A stretch of 64,000 nt of DNA, taken from NCBI RefSeq assembly GCF_023091745.1, contig NC_068920.1:1426001-1490000 (forward strand). Direction: 5' to 3'. The position numbers were made by a program, and so were the translations under genes. The stretch's first letter is position 1. Every line of letters begins with the position of its first letter. The DNA is from Budorcas taxicolor (Eukaryota > Chordata > Mammalia > Artiodactyla > Bovidae). Shown piece after piece: positions 1 to 9,879 of the stretch. Under the pieces are notes generated by a model that was not told where the DNA came from, did no database searches, and saw nothing but the letters and a program-made list of their open reading frames with translations.

Positions 1-45
1 GTGTGATCAGCCTCGAGACGCCTCAGCACAAATGGGCCTCATCTC

Positions 46-69
46 TCCTGGAGGGGAGAACCTCCAGGA
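46..69. other. Perfect 9-bp stem inverted repeat (loop 6), monomer-borne
   Basis: tcctggagg (46-54) and cctccagga (61-69) are exact reverse complements around ggagaa. It recurs in gatcag-family units such as 817, 4065, 7312, 12141, 16204, 34035 and 53483. gattag-family units have cctgcagg instead, an 8-bp palindrome that loses the long stem. It could extrude as a hairpin; no function is shown. Confidence 0.6.
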
Positions 70-2028
70 TTTTCTCGAGTTGCGGGAGGTCTTCTCGGGT
101 TACGACGGGGACCTCAGGGACCCGCTCTGGTGGCCTCAGGAAAGCCCAGTCCCCATGCGAGTTGCTAGGGGCCATCTCGGGACTCCTCTCCAGTCCATTC
201 AGGGGCCTAAGACCTTGTTTTGACTTGTGGCCAGAACCTAAGGATTCCTCTCCAGTGTTGCCATGGATCTTGGGGTGATTCTGAGTCTCCCCAGGGGAGT
301 CAGGCCTCGTCTCAAGTGGCGGCATGCCCGTGCACTTTCCTCCTGAGCTGCAGCAGTAGTGTCACGCTTCCTGTCACGTAGATCAAGAGATCTGTGGCAT
401 TCCCTCGTGGCTTTCCCTCGAGGCTTTCCCACGAGGCTTTCCCACAGGGCTGTGCCACGTGCCACCTTGGTGTGAGTCGATCCTCGGCGTGAAAGACGAG
501 GCGGTGAAGGGAAAGGAGGTTTCTCTGGAATGGACTGAGACATCTGGGGGACTCTTGGAATGGGGGCACGACCCTGGAGTTCCTCTCGCCGTTCCTGTTG
601 AGTGGGCCTCCTCTTGAGATGCGACGGGAATGCCGGGAACTCTTGCCCGACGAAGCAGGGAAAGGATCCCTCATCTCGAGCTATGAGGCGGAAACGGGGC
701 GCCTCTGGATGTGGGCGGGAAACTCGTGTTTCCTCTCGAGTGGAGACGGGTATGTCGGGGAACTTCTTGGTTTGCACCAAGGGTGTGAAGGACCCTTTCG
801 AAGTTCCAGAGGTGAGGTGTGATCAGCCTCGAGACGCCTCAGCACAAATGGGCCTCATCTCTCCTGGAGGGGAGAACCTCCAGGATTTCCTCGAGTTGCG
901 GGAGGTCTTCTCGGGTTACGATGGGGACCTCAGGGACCCGCTCTGGTGGCCTCAGGAAAGCCCAGTCCCCATGCGAGTTGCTAGGGGCCATCTCGGGACT
1001 CCTCTCCAGTCCATTCCGGGGCCTCAGACCTTGTGTGGAGTTGGGGCCGGAACCTGAGGATTCCTCTCCAGTGCTGCCATGGATCTTGGGGTGCTTCTGA
1101 GTCTCCCCAGGGTACTCAGGCCTCGTCTCATGTGGGGGCATGCACGTGCGCTTTCCTCCCGAGCTCCAGCAGTAGTGTCATGCTTCCTCTCACGTGGATC
1201 AAATGATCTTTGGCTTTCCCTCGAGGCTGTCCCTGGAGGCTTTCCAACGAGGCTTTCCCACAGGGCTGTGCCACGTGCCACCTTGGTGAGAGTCGATCCT
1301 CGGCGTGAAAGACGAGCCGGTGAAAGGAGAGGAGGTTCCTCTGGAAAGGACTGAGACCTCTGGGGGACTCTTGGAACGGTGGCACGACCCTGGAGTTCCT
1401 CTCGCCGTCCCTGTTGAGAGGGCCTCCTCTTGAGATGCGACGGGAAGGCCGGGAACTCTTTCCCGAGGAAGCTAGGAAAGGATCCGTCATCTCGAGCTAC
1501 GAGTCCGAAACGGGGCTCCAATGAATGTGGGCGGCACCCTCGTGTTTCCTCTCGAGTGGAGACGGGTATTTCGGGCAACATCTTGATTTGCACCAAGGGT
1601 GTGAAGGACCCTTTCGAAGTTCCAGAGGTGAGGTGTGATCAGCCTCGAGACGCCTCATCGGAAATGGGCCTCATCTCGCCTGGAGGGGAGGACCTCCTGG
1701 ATTTTCTCGAGTTGGGCCGGTCTTCTCGAGTTACGACGGGGACCTCAGGGGCCCGATCTGGTGGCCTCAGGAAATGCCAGTCCCCATGCGAGTTGCTAGG
1801 GGCCATCTCGGGATTCCTCTCCCGTCCATGTCGGAGCCTACGACCTTGTGTGGATTCGGGGCCGGAACCTGAGTAATCCTCTCCAGTGCTGACATGGATC
1901 TTGGGGTGCTTCTGAGTCTCCCCAGGGGAGTCAGGCCTCGAATCGACTGGGGGCATGCACGTGCGCTTCCCTCCCGAGCTGCAGCAGTAGGGTCACGCTT
2001 CCTGTCACGTGGATCAAGGGATCTGTGG

Positions 2029-2080
2029 CTTTCCCTCGAGGCTTTCCCTCGAGGCTTTCCCACGAGGCTTTCCCACAGGG
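2029..2080 (+). repeat. 13-bp minisatellite within the monomer, four-unit allele (example)
   Basis: There are four tandem 13-mers: ctttccctcgagg at 2029-2041 and 2042-2054, ctttcccacgagg at 2055-2067, and ctttcccacaggg at 2068-2080. The same block lies at monomer offset of about 397-449 throughout the array. Full-length 814-816 bp monomers have four units, 800-803 bp monomers have three and 787-790 bp monomers have two, so copy number of this block sets most of the monomer length. Confidence 0.85.
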
Positions 2081-2264
2081 CTGTGCCACGTGCCACCTTG
2101 GTGTGAGTCGATCCTCGGCGTGAAAGACGAGCCGGTGAAGGGAAAAGAGGTTCCTCTGGAATGGACTGAGACATCTGGGGGACTCTTGGAATGGTGGCAC
2201 GACCCTGGAGTTCCTCTCGCCGTTCCTGTTGAGAGGGCCTCCTCTTGAGATGCGACGGGTACGC

Positions 2265-2280
2265 CGGGAATTCTTTCCCG
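2265..2280. other. 6-bp stem inverted repeat spanning the EcoRI site
   Basis: cgggaa (2265-2270) and ttcccg (2275-2280) flank ttct, and gaattc lies at 2268-2273. It is common in gattag-family monomers. In gatcag-family units the centre reads cgggaactctttcccg, which keeps the stem but loses gaattc. Confidence 0.5.
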
Positions 2281-3263
2281 ACGAAGCAGGGAAAGGATCC
2301 CTCACCTCGAGCTACGAGGCGGAAACGGGGCTCCTCTGGATGTGGGCGGGCCCCTCGTGATTCCTCTCGATCGGAGACGGGTATGTCGGGGAACTTCTTG
2401 AGTTGCACCAAGGGTGTGAAGGACCCTTTCGACGTTTCAGTGGTGAGGTGTGATTAGCCCCGAGAAGCCTCTGCGGAAATGAGCCTCATCTCGCCTGCAG
2501 GGGAGAACCTCCTGGATATTCTCGAGTTGCGGCAGGTCTTCTCGAGTTGCGACGGGGACCTCAGGGACCCGCTCTGGTGGCCTCAGGAAGGGCCAGTCCC
2601 CATGCGAGTTGCTAGGGTCCATCTCGGGATACCACTCCAGTCTATGCCGGGGCCTAAGACCTTGTGTGGAGTCGGGGCCGGAACCTGAGCATTCCTCTTC
2701 AGTGTTGACATGGATCTTGGAGTGCCTCTGAGTCTCCCCAGGGGAGTCAAGCTTCGTCTCGAGTGGGAGCATGCGGGTGCGCTTCCCTCCCGAGCTGCAG
2801 AAGTAGGGTCACGCTTTCTGTCACGTGGATCAATGGATCTGTGGCTTTCCCTCGAGGCTTTCCCTCGAGGCTTTCCCACGACGCTATCCAACATGGCTGT
2901 GCCAAGTGCCACCTTGGTGTGAGTCGATCCTCGGCGTGAAAGACGAGCCGGTGAAGGGAAAAGAGGTTCCTCTGGAATGGACTGAGACAACTGGGGGACT
3001 CTTGGAATGGTGGCACGACCCTGGAGTTCCTCTCGCCGTTCCTGTTGAGAGGGCCTCCTCCTGAGATGCGACGGGAACGCCCGAAATTCTTTCCCGACGA
3101 AGCAGGGAAAGGATCCCTCACCTCGAGCTCCGAGGCGGAAACGGGTCTCCTCTGGATGTGGGCGGGACCCTCGTGTTTCCTCTCGAGTGAAGACGGGTAT
3201 GTCGGGGAACTTCTTGATTTGCACCAAGGGTGTGAAGGCCCCTTCCGAACTTCCAGAGGTGAG

Positions 3264-6200
3264 GTGTGATCAGCCTCGAGACGCCTCAGTGGAAATGGGC
3301 CTCATCTCGCCTGGAGGAAAGAACCTCCTGGATTTTCTCGAGTTGCGGCAGGTCTTCTCGAGTTACGACGGGGACCTCAGGGACACGCTCTGGTGGCCTC
3401 AGGAAAGGCCAGTCCCCAAGGGAGTTGCTAGGGGCACTCTCGGCATTCCTCTCCCGTCCATGCCGGGGCCTAAATCCATGTGTGGAATCATGGCCGGAAA
3501 CTGAGGATTCCTCTACAGTGTTGCCATGTATCTTGGGGTGCCTCTGAGTCTCCCCAGGGGAGTCAGGCCTCGTGTCGAGTGGGGGCAGACACGTGGGCTT
3601 TCCTCCCGAGCTGCAGCAGTAGTGTCACGCTTCCTGTCACGTGAATCAAGGGATCTGTGGCTTTCCCTCGAGGCTGTCCCACGAGGCTATCCCACAGGGC
3701 TGTGCCACGTGCCACCTTGGTGTGAGTCTATCCGTGGCGTAAAAGGCAAGCCGGTAAAGGGAAAAGAGGTTCCTCTGGAATGTACTGAAACATCTGGGCG
3801 ACTCTTGGAGTGGTGGCACGGCCCTGGAGTTCCTCTCACCGTTTCTGTTGAGAGGGCCTCCTCTTTAGATGCGACGGGAACGCCGGGATCTCTTTCCCGA
3901 CGAAGCAGGGAAAGGATCCCTCATCTCGAGCTACGTCGCGGAAACGGGGCTTCCTGGATGTGGGCGGGACCCTTGTGTTTCCTCTCGAGTGGAGACGGGT
4001 ATGTCGGGGAACTTCTTGATTTGAACCAAGGGTGTGAAGGACCCTTTCGAAGTCCAGAGGTGAGGTGTGATCAGTCTCGAGACGCCTCAGCACAAATGGG
4101 CCTCATCTGTCCTGGAGGGGAGAACCTCCAGGATTTTCTCGAGTTGCGGCAGGTCTTCTCGAGTTACGACGGGGACCTCAGGGACCCGCTCTGGTGGCCT
4201 CAGGAAAGGCCAGTCCCCATGCGAGGTGCTAGGGGCCCTCTCGGGATTCCTCTCCCGTCCATGCCGGGGCCTAAGTCCTTGTGTGGAGTCGGGGCCGGAA
4301 CCTGAGGATTCCTCTCCAGTGTTGCCATGGATCTTGGGGTGCCTCTCAGTCTCCCCAGGGGAGTCAGGCCTCGTCTCGTGTGGGGGCATGCACGTGCGCT
4401 TCCTTCCCGAGCTGCAGCAGCAGGTTCACGCTTCCTGTCACCTGGATCAAGGGATCTGTGTCTTTCTCTCGATGCTTTCCCTCAAGGCTTTCCCACGAGG
4501 CTTTCCCACAGGGCTGTGCCAAGTGCCACCTTGGTGTGAGTCGATCCTCGGCGTGAAAGACGGGCCGGTGAAGGGAAAAGAGTTTCCTCTGGAATGGACT
4601 GAGACATCTGGGGGACTCTTGGAACCGTGGCAGGACCCTGGAGTTCCTCTCGCCGTTCCTGTTGAGAGGGCCTCCTCTTGAGATGCGACGGGAACGCCGG
4701 GAACTCTTTCCCGACGAAGCAGGGAAAGGATCCCTCACCTCGAGCTACGAGGCGGAAACGGGGCTCCTCTGGATGTGGGCGGGACCCTCGTGTTTCCTCT
4801 CGAGTGGAGACGGTATGTCGGGGAACTTCTTGAGTTGTACCAAGGGTGGGAAGGAACCTTTTGACGTTCCAGAGGTGAGGTGTGATTAGCCCCGAGAAGC
4901 CTCTGCTGAAATGGGCCTCATCTCGCCTGCAGGGGTGAACCTCCTGGATATTCTCGAGTTGCGGCAGGTCTTCCCGAGTTACGACGGGGACCTCAGGGAC
5001 CCGCTTTGGTGGCCTCAGGAAGGGCCAGTCCCCATGCGAGTTGCTAGGGGCCATCTCGGGATTCCTGTCCCGACGATGCTGGGAACTAAGACCTTGTGTG
5101 GAGTCGGGGCCCGAAACTGAGGATTCCTCTCCAGTGTTGCCATGGATCTTGGAGTGCCTCTGAGTCTCCCCAGGGGAGTCAGGCCTCGTCTTGAGTGGGG
5201 GCATGCACGTGCGCTTCCCTCCCGAGCTGCAGCAGTAGGGTCACGCTTCCTGTCACGTGGATCAAGGGATCTGTGGCTTTCCCTCGAGGCTTTCCCTCGA
5301 GGCTTTCCCACGAGGCTTTCCCACAGGGCTGTGCCACGTGCCACCTTGGTGTGAGTCGATCCTCGGCGTGAAAGACGAGCCGGTGAAGGGAAAAGAGGTT
5401 CCTCTGGAATGGACTGAGACAACTGGGGGACTCTTGGAATGGTGGCACGACCCTGGATTTCCTCTCGCCGTTCCTGTTGAGAGGGCCTCCTCTTGAGATG
5501 CGACGGGAACGCCGGGAATTCTTTCCCGACGAAGCAGGGAAAGAATCCCTCACCTCGAGCTACGAGGCGGAAACGGGGCTCCTCTGGATGTGGGCGGGAC
5601 CCTCGTGTTTCATCTCGAGTGGAGACGGGTATGTCGGGTAACTTCTTGAGTTGCACCAAGGGTGGGAAAGACCCTCTCGACGTTCCAGAGGTGAGGTGTG
5701 ATTAGCCCCGAGAAGCCTCTGCGGAAATGGGCCTCATCTCGCCTGCAGGGGAGAACCTCCTGGATATTCTCGAGCTGCGGCAGGTCTTCTGGAGTTACGA
5801 CGGGGACCTCAGGGACCCGCTCTGGTGGCCTCAGGAAGGGCCAGTCCCCATGCGAGTTGCTAGTGGCCCTCTTTGGATACCACTCCAGTCTATGCCGGGG
5901 CCTAAGACCTTGTGTGGAGTCGGGGCCGGAACCTGAGCATTCCTCTTCAGTGTTGACATGGATCTTGGAGTGCCTCTGAGTCTCCCCAGGGGAGTCAGGC
6001 TTCGTCTCGAGTGGGAGCATGCGGGTGCGCTTCCCTCCCGAGCTGCAGAAGTAGGGTCACGCTTTCTGTCACGTGGATCAATGGATCTGTGGCTTTCCCT
6101 CGAGGCTTTCCCTCGAGGCTTTCCCACGACGCTATCCAACATGGCTGTGCCAAGTGCCACCTTGGTGTGAGTCGATCCTCGGCGTGAAAGACGAGCCGGT

Positions 6201-6511
6201 GAAGGGAAAAGAGGTTCCTCTGGAATGGACTGAGACAACTGGGGGACTCTTGGAATGGTGGCACGACCCTGGAGTTCCTCTCGCCGTTCCTGTTGAGAGG
6301 GCCTCCTCCTGAGATGCGACGGGAACGCCCGGAATTCTTTCCCGACGAAGCAGGGAAAGGATCCCTCACCTCGAGCTCCGAGGCGGAAACGGGTCTCCTC
6401 TGGATGTGGGCGGGACCCTCGTGTTTCCTCTCGAGTGAAGACGGGTATGTCGGGGAACTTCTTGATTTGCACCAAGGGTGTGAAGGCCCCTTCCGAACTT
6501 CCAGAGGTGAG
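3264..6511 (+). repeat. A-B-C-D four-monomer HOR, first (diverged) copy
   Basis: Monomers start at 3264 (A, 801 bp), 4065 (B, 815), 4880 (C, 816) and 5696 (D, 816). A has three 13-bp units plus two 1-bp losses (ggcttcctgg and aagtccagagg). B has a 1-bp loss (gagacggtatg, near 4812). This A copy is one base longer than all later A copies because it keeps aaaagagg, and it differs from them at several bases. B carries cacctggatc near 4440, shared with 7312 but not with the later amplified copies. Confidence 0.8.
5696..6511 (+). repeat. Representative full-length 816-bp monomer (gattag family, type D)
   Basis: This is a typical full-length unit. From its start, in order: the family-diagnostic gattagccccgag; a cctgcagg palindrome; a stretch of ~31-bp subrepeats with ctcgag cores; the gggcctaag region; the ctccccaggggag dyad; a purine/pyrimidine-mixed segment with a cacgtg hexamer; the 13-bp minisatellite; the tgagtcgatcctcgg segment; gaattc and ggatcc sites; the ggaaacggg motif; and ctctcgagt-containing subrepeats leading into the next unit. 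The same order holds in every monomer of the window; differences are substitutions and short indels. Confidence 0.85.
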
Positions 6512-9500
6512 GTGTGATCAGCCTCGAGACGCCTCAGCGGAAATGGGCGTCATCTCGCCTGGAGGAAAGAACCTCCTGGATTTTCTCGAGTTGCGGCAGG
6601 TCTTCTCGAGTTACGACGGGGACCTCAGGGACACGCTCTGTTGGCCTCAGGAAAGGCCAGTCCCCAAGGGAGTTGCTAGGGGCACTCTCGGGATTCCTCT
6701 CCCGTCCATGCCGGGGCCTAAATCCATGTGTGGAATCGTGGCCGGAAACTGAGGATTCCTCTACAGTGTTGCCATGTATCTTGGGGTGCCTCTGAGTCTC
6801 CCCAGGGGAGTCAGGCCTCGTCTCGAGTGGGGGCAGACACGTGGGCTTTCCTCCCGAGCTGCAGCAGTAGTGTCACGCTTCCTGTCACGTGAATCAAGGG
6901 ATCTGTGGCTTTCCCTCGAGGCTGTCCCACGAGGCTATCCCACAGGGCTGTGCCACGTGCCACCTTGGTGTGAGTCTATCCGTGGCGTGAAAGGCAAGCC
7001 GGTAAAGGGAAAGAGGTTCCTCTGGAATGTACTGAAACATCTGGGCGACTCTTGGAGTGGTGGCACGGCCCTGGAGTTCCTCTCACCGTTTCTGTTGAGA
7101 GGGCCTCCTCTTTAGATGCGACGGGAACGCCGGGATCTCTTTCCCGACGAAGCAGGGAAAGGATCCCTCATCTCGAGCTACGTCGCAGAAACGGGGCTTC
7201 CTGGATGTGGGCGGGACCCTTGTGTTTCCTCTCGAGTGGAGACGGGTATGTCGGGGAACTTCTTGATTTGAACCAAGGGTGTGAAGGACCCTTTCGAAGT
7301 CCAGAGGTGAGGTGTGATCAGTCTCGAGACGCCTCAGCACAAATGGGCCTCATCTGTCCTGGAGGGGAGAACCTCCAGGATTTTCTCGAGTTGTGGCAGG
7401 TCTTCTCGAGTTACGACGGGGACCTCAGGGACCCGCTCTGGTGGCCTCAGGAAAGGCCAGTCCCCATGCGAGGTGCTAGGGGCCATCTCGGGATTCCTGT
7501 CCCGTCGATGCTGGGGACTAAGACCTTCTGTGCAGACGGGGCCGGAACCTGAGGGTTCCTCTCCAGTGTTGCCATGGATCTTGGGGTGCCTCTCAGTCTC
7601 CCCAGGGGAGTCAGGCCTCGTCTCGTGTGGGGGCATGCACGTGCGCTTCCTTCCCGAGCTGCAGCAGCAGGTTCACGCTTCCTGTCACCTGGATCAAGGG
7701 ATCTGTGTCTTTCTCTCGATGCTTTCCCTCAAGGCTTTCCCACGAGGCTTTCCCACAGGGCTGTGCCAAGTGCCACCTTGGTGTGAGTCGATCCTCGGCG
7801 TGAAAGACGGGCCGGTGAAGGGAAAAGAGTTTCCTCTGGAATGGACTGAGACATCTGGGGGACTCTTGGAACCGTGGCAGGACCCTGGAGTTCCTCTCGC
7901 CGTTCCTGTTGAGAGGGCCTCCTCTTGAGATGCGACGGGAACGCCGGGAACTCTTTCCCGACGAAGCAGGGAAAGGATCCCTCACCTCGAGCTACGAGGC
8001 GGAAACGGGGCTCCTCTGGATGTGGGCGGGACCCTCGTGTTTCCTCTCGAGTGGAGACGGTATGTCGGGGAACTTCTTGAGTTGTACCAAGGGTGGGAAG
8101 GAACCTTTTGACGTTCCAGAGGTGAGGTGTGATTAGCCCCGAGAAGCCTCTGCTGAAATGGGCCTCATCTCGCCTGCAGGGGAGAACCTCCTGGATATTC
8201 TCGAGTTGCGGCAGGTCTTCCCGAGTTACGACGGGGACCTCAGGGACCCGCTTTGGTGGCCTCAGGAAGGGCCAGTCCCCATGCGAGTTGCTAGGGGCCA
8301 TCTCGGGATTCCTGTCCCGTCGATGCTGGGGACTAAGACCTTCTGTGCAGACGGGGCCGGAACCTGAGGGTTCCTCTCCAGTGTTGACATGGATCTTGGG
8401 GTGCCTCTGAGTCTCCCCAGGGGAGTCAGGCCTCGTCTCGAGTGGGGGCATGCACGTGCGCTTCCCTCCCGAGCTGCATCAGTAGGGTGACGCTTCCTGT
8501 CACGTGGATGAAGGGATCTGTGGCTTTCCCTCGAGGCTTTCCCTCGAGGCTTTCCCACGAGGCTTTCCCACAGGGCTGTGCCACGTGCCACCTTGGTGTG
8601 AGTCGATCCTCGGCGTGAAAGACGAGTCGGTGAAGGGAAAAGAGGTTCCTCTGAAATGGACTGAGACAACTGGGGGACTCTTGGAATGGTGGCACGACCC
8701 TGGATTTCCTCTCGCCGTTCCTGTTGAGAGGGCCTCCTCTTGAGATGCGACGGGAACGCCGGGAATTCTTTCCCGACGAAGCAGGGAAAGGATCCCTCAC
8801 CTCGAGCTACGAGGCGTAAACGGGGCTCCTCTGGATGTGGGCGGGACCCTCGTGTTTCATCTCGAGTGGAGACGGGTATGTCGGGTAACTTCTTGAGTTG
8901 CACCAAGGGTGGGAAAGACCCTCTCGACGTTCCAGAGGTGACGTGTGATTAGCCCCGAGAAGCCTCTGCGGAAATGGGCCTCATCTCGCCTGCAGGGGAG
9001 AACCTCCTGGATATTCTCGAGCTGCAGCAGGTCTTCTGGAGTTACGACGGGGACCTCAGGGACCCGCTCTGGTGGCCTCAGGAAGGGCCAGTCCCCATGC
9101 GAGTTGCTAGTGGCCCTCTTGGGATACCACTCCAGTCTATGCCGGGGCCTAAGACCTTGTGTGGAGTCGGGGCCGGAGCCTGAGGATTCCTCTCCAGTGT
9201 TGACATGGATTTTGGGGTGCCTCTGAGTCTCCCCAGGCGAGTCAGGCCTAGTCTCGAGTGGGGGCATGCACGTGCGCTTCCCTCCCGAGCTGCAGCAGTA
9301 GGGTCACGCTTCGTGTCACGTGGATCAAGGGATCTGTGGCTTTCCCTCGAGGCTTTCCCTCGAGGCTTTCCCACGAGGCTTTCCCACAGAGCTGTGCCAT
9401 GTGCCACCTTGGTGTGAGTCGATCCTCGGCGTGAAAGACGAGCCGGTGAAGGGAAAAGAGGTTCCTCTGGAATGGACTGAGACATCTGGGGGACTCTTGG

Positions 9501-9758
9501 AATGGTGGCACGACCCTGGAGTTCCTCTCGCCGTTTCTGTTGAGAGGGCCTCCTCTTGAGATGCGACGGGAACGTCGGGAATTCTTTCCCGACGAAGCAG
9601 GGAAAGGATCCCTCACCTCGAGCTACGAGGCGGAAACGGGGCTCCTCTGGATGTGGGCAGGACCCTCGTGTTTCCTCTCGAGTGGAGACGGGTATGTCGG
9701 GGAACTTCTTGAGTTGCACCAAGGGTGTGAAGGACCCTTTCGACGTTCCAGAGGTGAG
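6512..9758 (+). repeat. A-B-C-D HOR, second copy, with B/C conversion tract
   Basis: Monomers start at 6512 (A, 800 bp), 7312 (B, 815), 8127 (C, 816) and 8943 (D-like, 816). B at 7312 differs from other B units over at least 7485-7554, where it is identical to the neighbouring C at 8300-8369. The D-like unit at 8943 departs from true D in its second half (for example cttcgtgtcacg near 9308) and leads out of the HOR. Confidence 0.75.
7485..7554 (+). repeat. Probable gene-conversion tract between adjacent monomers
   Basis: Within B (7312-8126) this stretch reads ...gtcccgtcgatgctgg... and ccttctgtgcagacgg, identical to the C monomer 815 bp downstream. All other B monomers (4065, 16204, 19451, 22698) have ctcccgtccatgccgg and ccttgtgtggagtcgg here. 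Sequence on both sides returns to B type. A short copied tract or a double crossover explains this best. Confidence 0.65.
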
Positions 9759-9879
9759 GTGTGATTAGCCCTGAGAAGCCTCTGCGGAAATGGGCCTGTT
9801 GTCGCCTGGAGGGGAGAACCTCCAGGATTTTCTCGAGTTGCGGCAGGTCTTCTCGAGTTACGACGGGGACCTCAGGGAC
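9674..9879 (+). repeat. 31-bp subrepeat ladder inside a monomer (example)
   Basis: Consecutive degenerate units can be laid out at 9674-9704, 9705-9735, 9736-9766, 9767-9797 and 9798-9828, each 31 bp, then a 20-bp remnant (9829-9848) and another 31-bp unit at 9849-9879. Most units begin with a c/t-rich lead such as cctctcgag or cttctcgag, followed by a purine-rich half. The same phase continues less clearly through the rest of the monomer. A 31-bp subrepeat is a known signature of cervid and bovid satellite I, which supports the family call. Confidence 0.7.

Larger units (their letters stand above)
1..3263 (+). repeat. Four-monomer lead block, copy 1 of the 12,140-bp duplication
   Basis: Monomers start at 1, 817, 1633 and 2448 (816, 816, 815, 816 bp). 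The first three are gatcag-family and the fourth is gattag-family. The 815-bp unit lost one base where the usual gttgcggcagg reads gttgggccgg (near 1712). The block recurs at 12141-15403 with few visible differences, for example cttgtttt here (near 216) against cttgtgtt in the second copy. Confidence 0.8.

Noticed and set aside
1021..1060. G-quadruplex motif in the gggg-rich ggggcc...ggagttggggccgg region
   Set aside because: The G runs are too few and too widely spaced to meet the usual four-run, short-loop rule.
2029..2080. Possible CRISPR-like array from the regular 13-bp repeats
   Set aside because: There are no unique spacers; the units abut directly. It is a minisatellite inside a eukaryotic satellite.
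2321..2329. Canonical CENP-B box at ggaaacggg
   Set aside because: Only the 3' half matches. The required TTCG six bases before it is replaced by cgag; a tacg lies two bases too far upstream.
1767..2411. A 214-codon minus-strand open frame that recurs in most gattag monomers, with shorter plus-strand frames of 70-204 codons
   Set aside because: The same frames recur because the unit is 816 bp (divisible by three) and GC-rich. They run on both strands over the same bases, many start at GTG or similar codons, and 1-bp indels in sibling monomers break or fuse them freely. There is no coding constraint and no recognisable domain.
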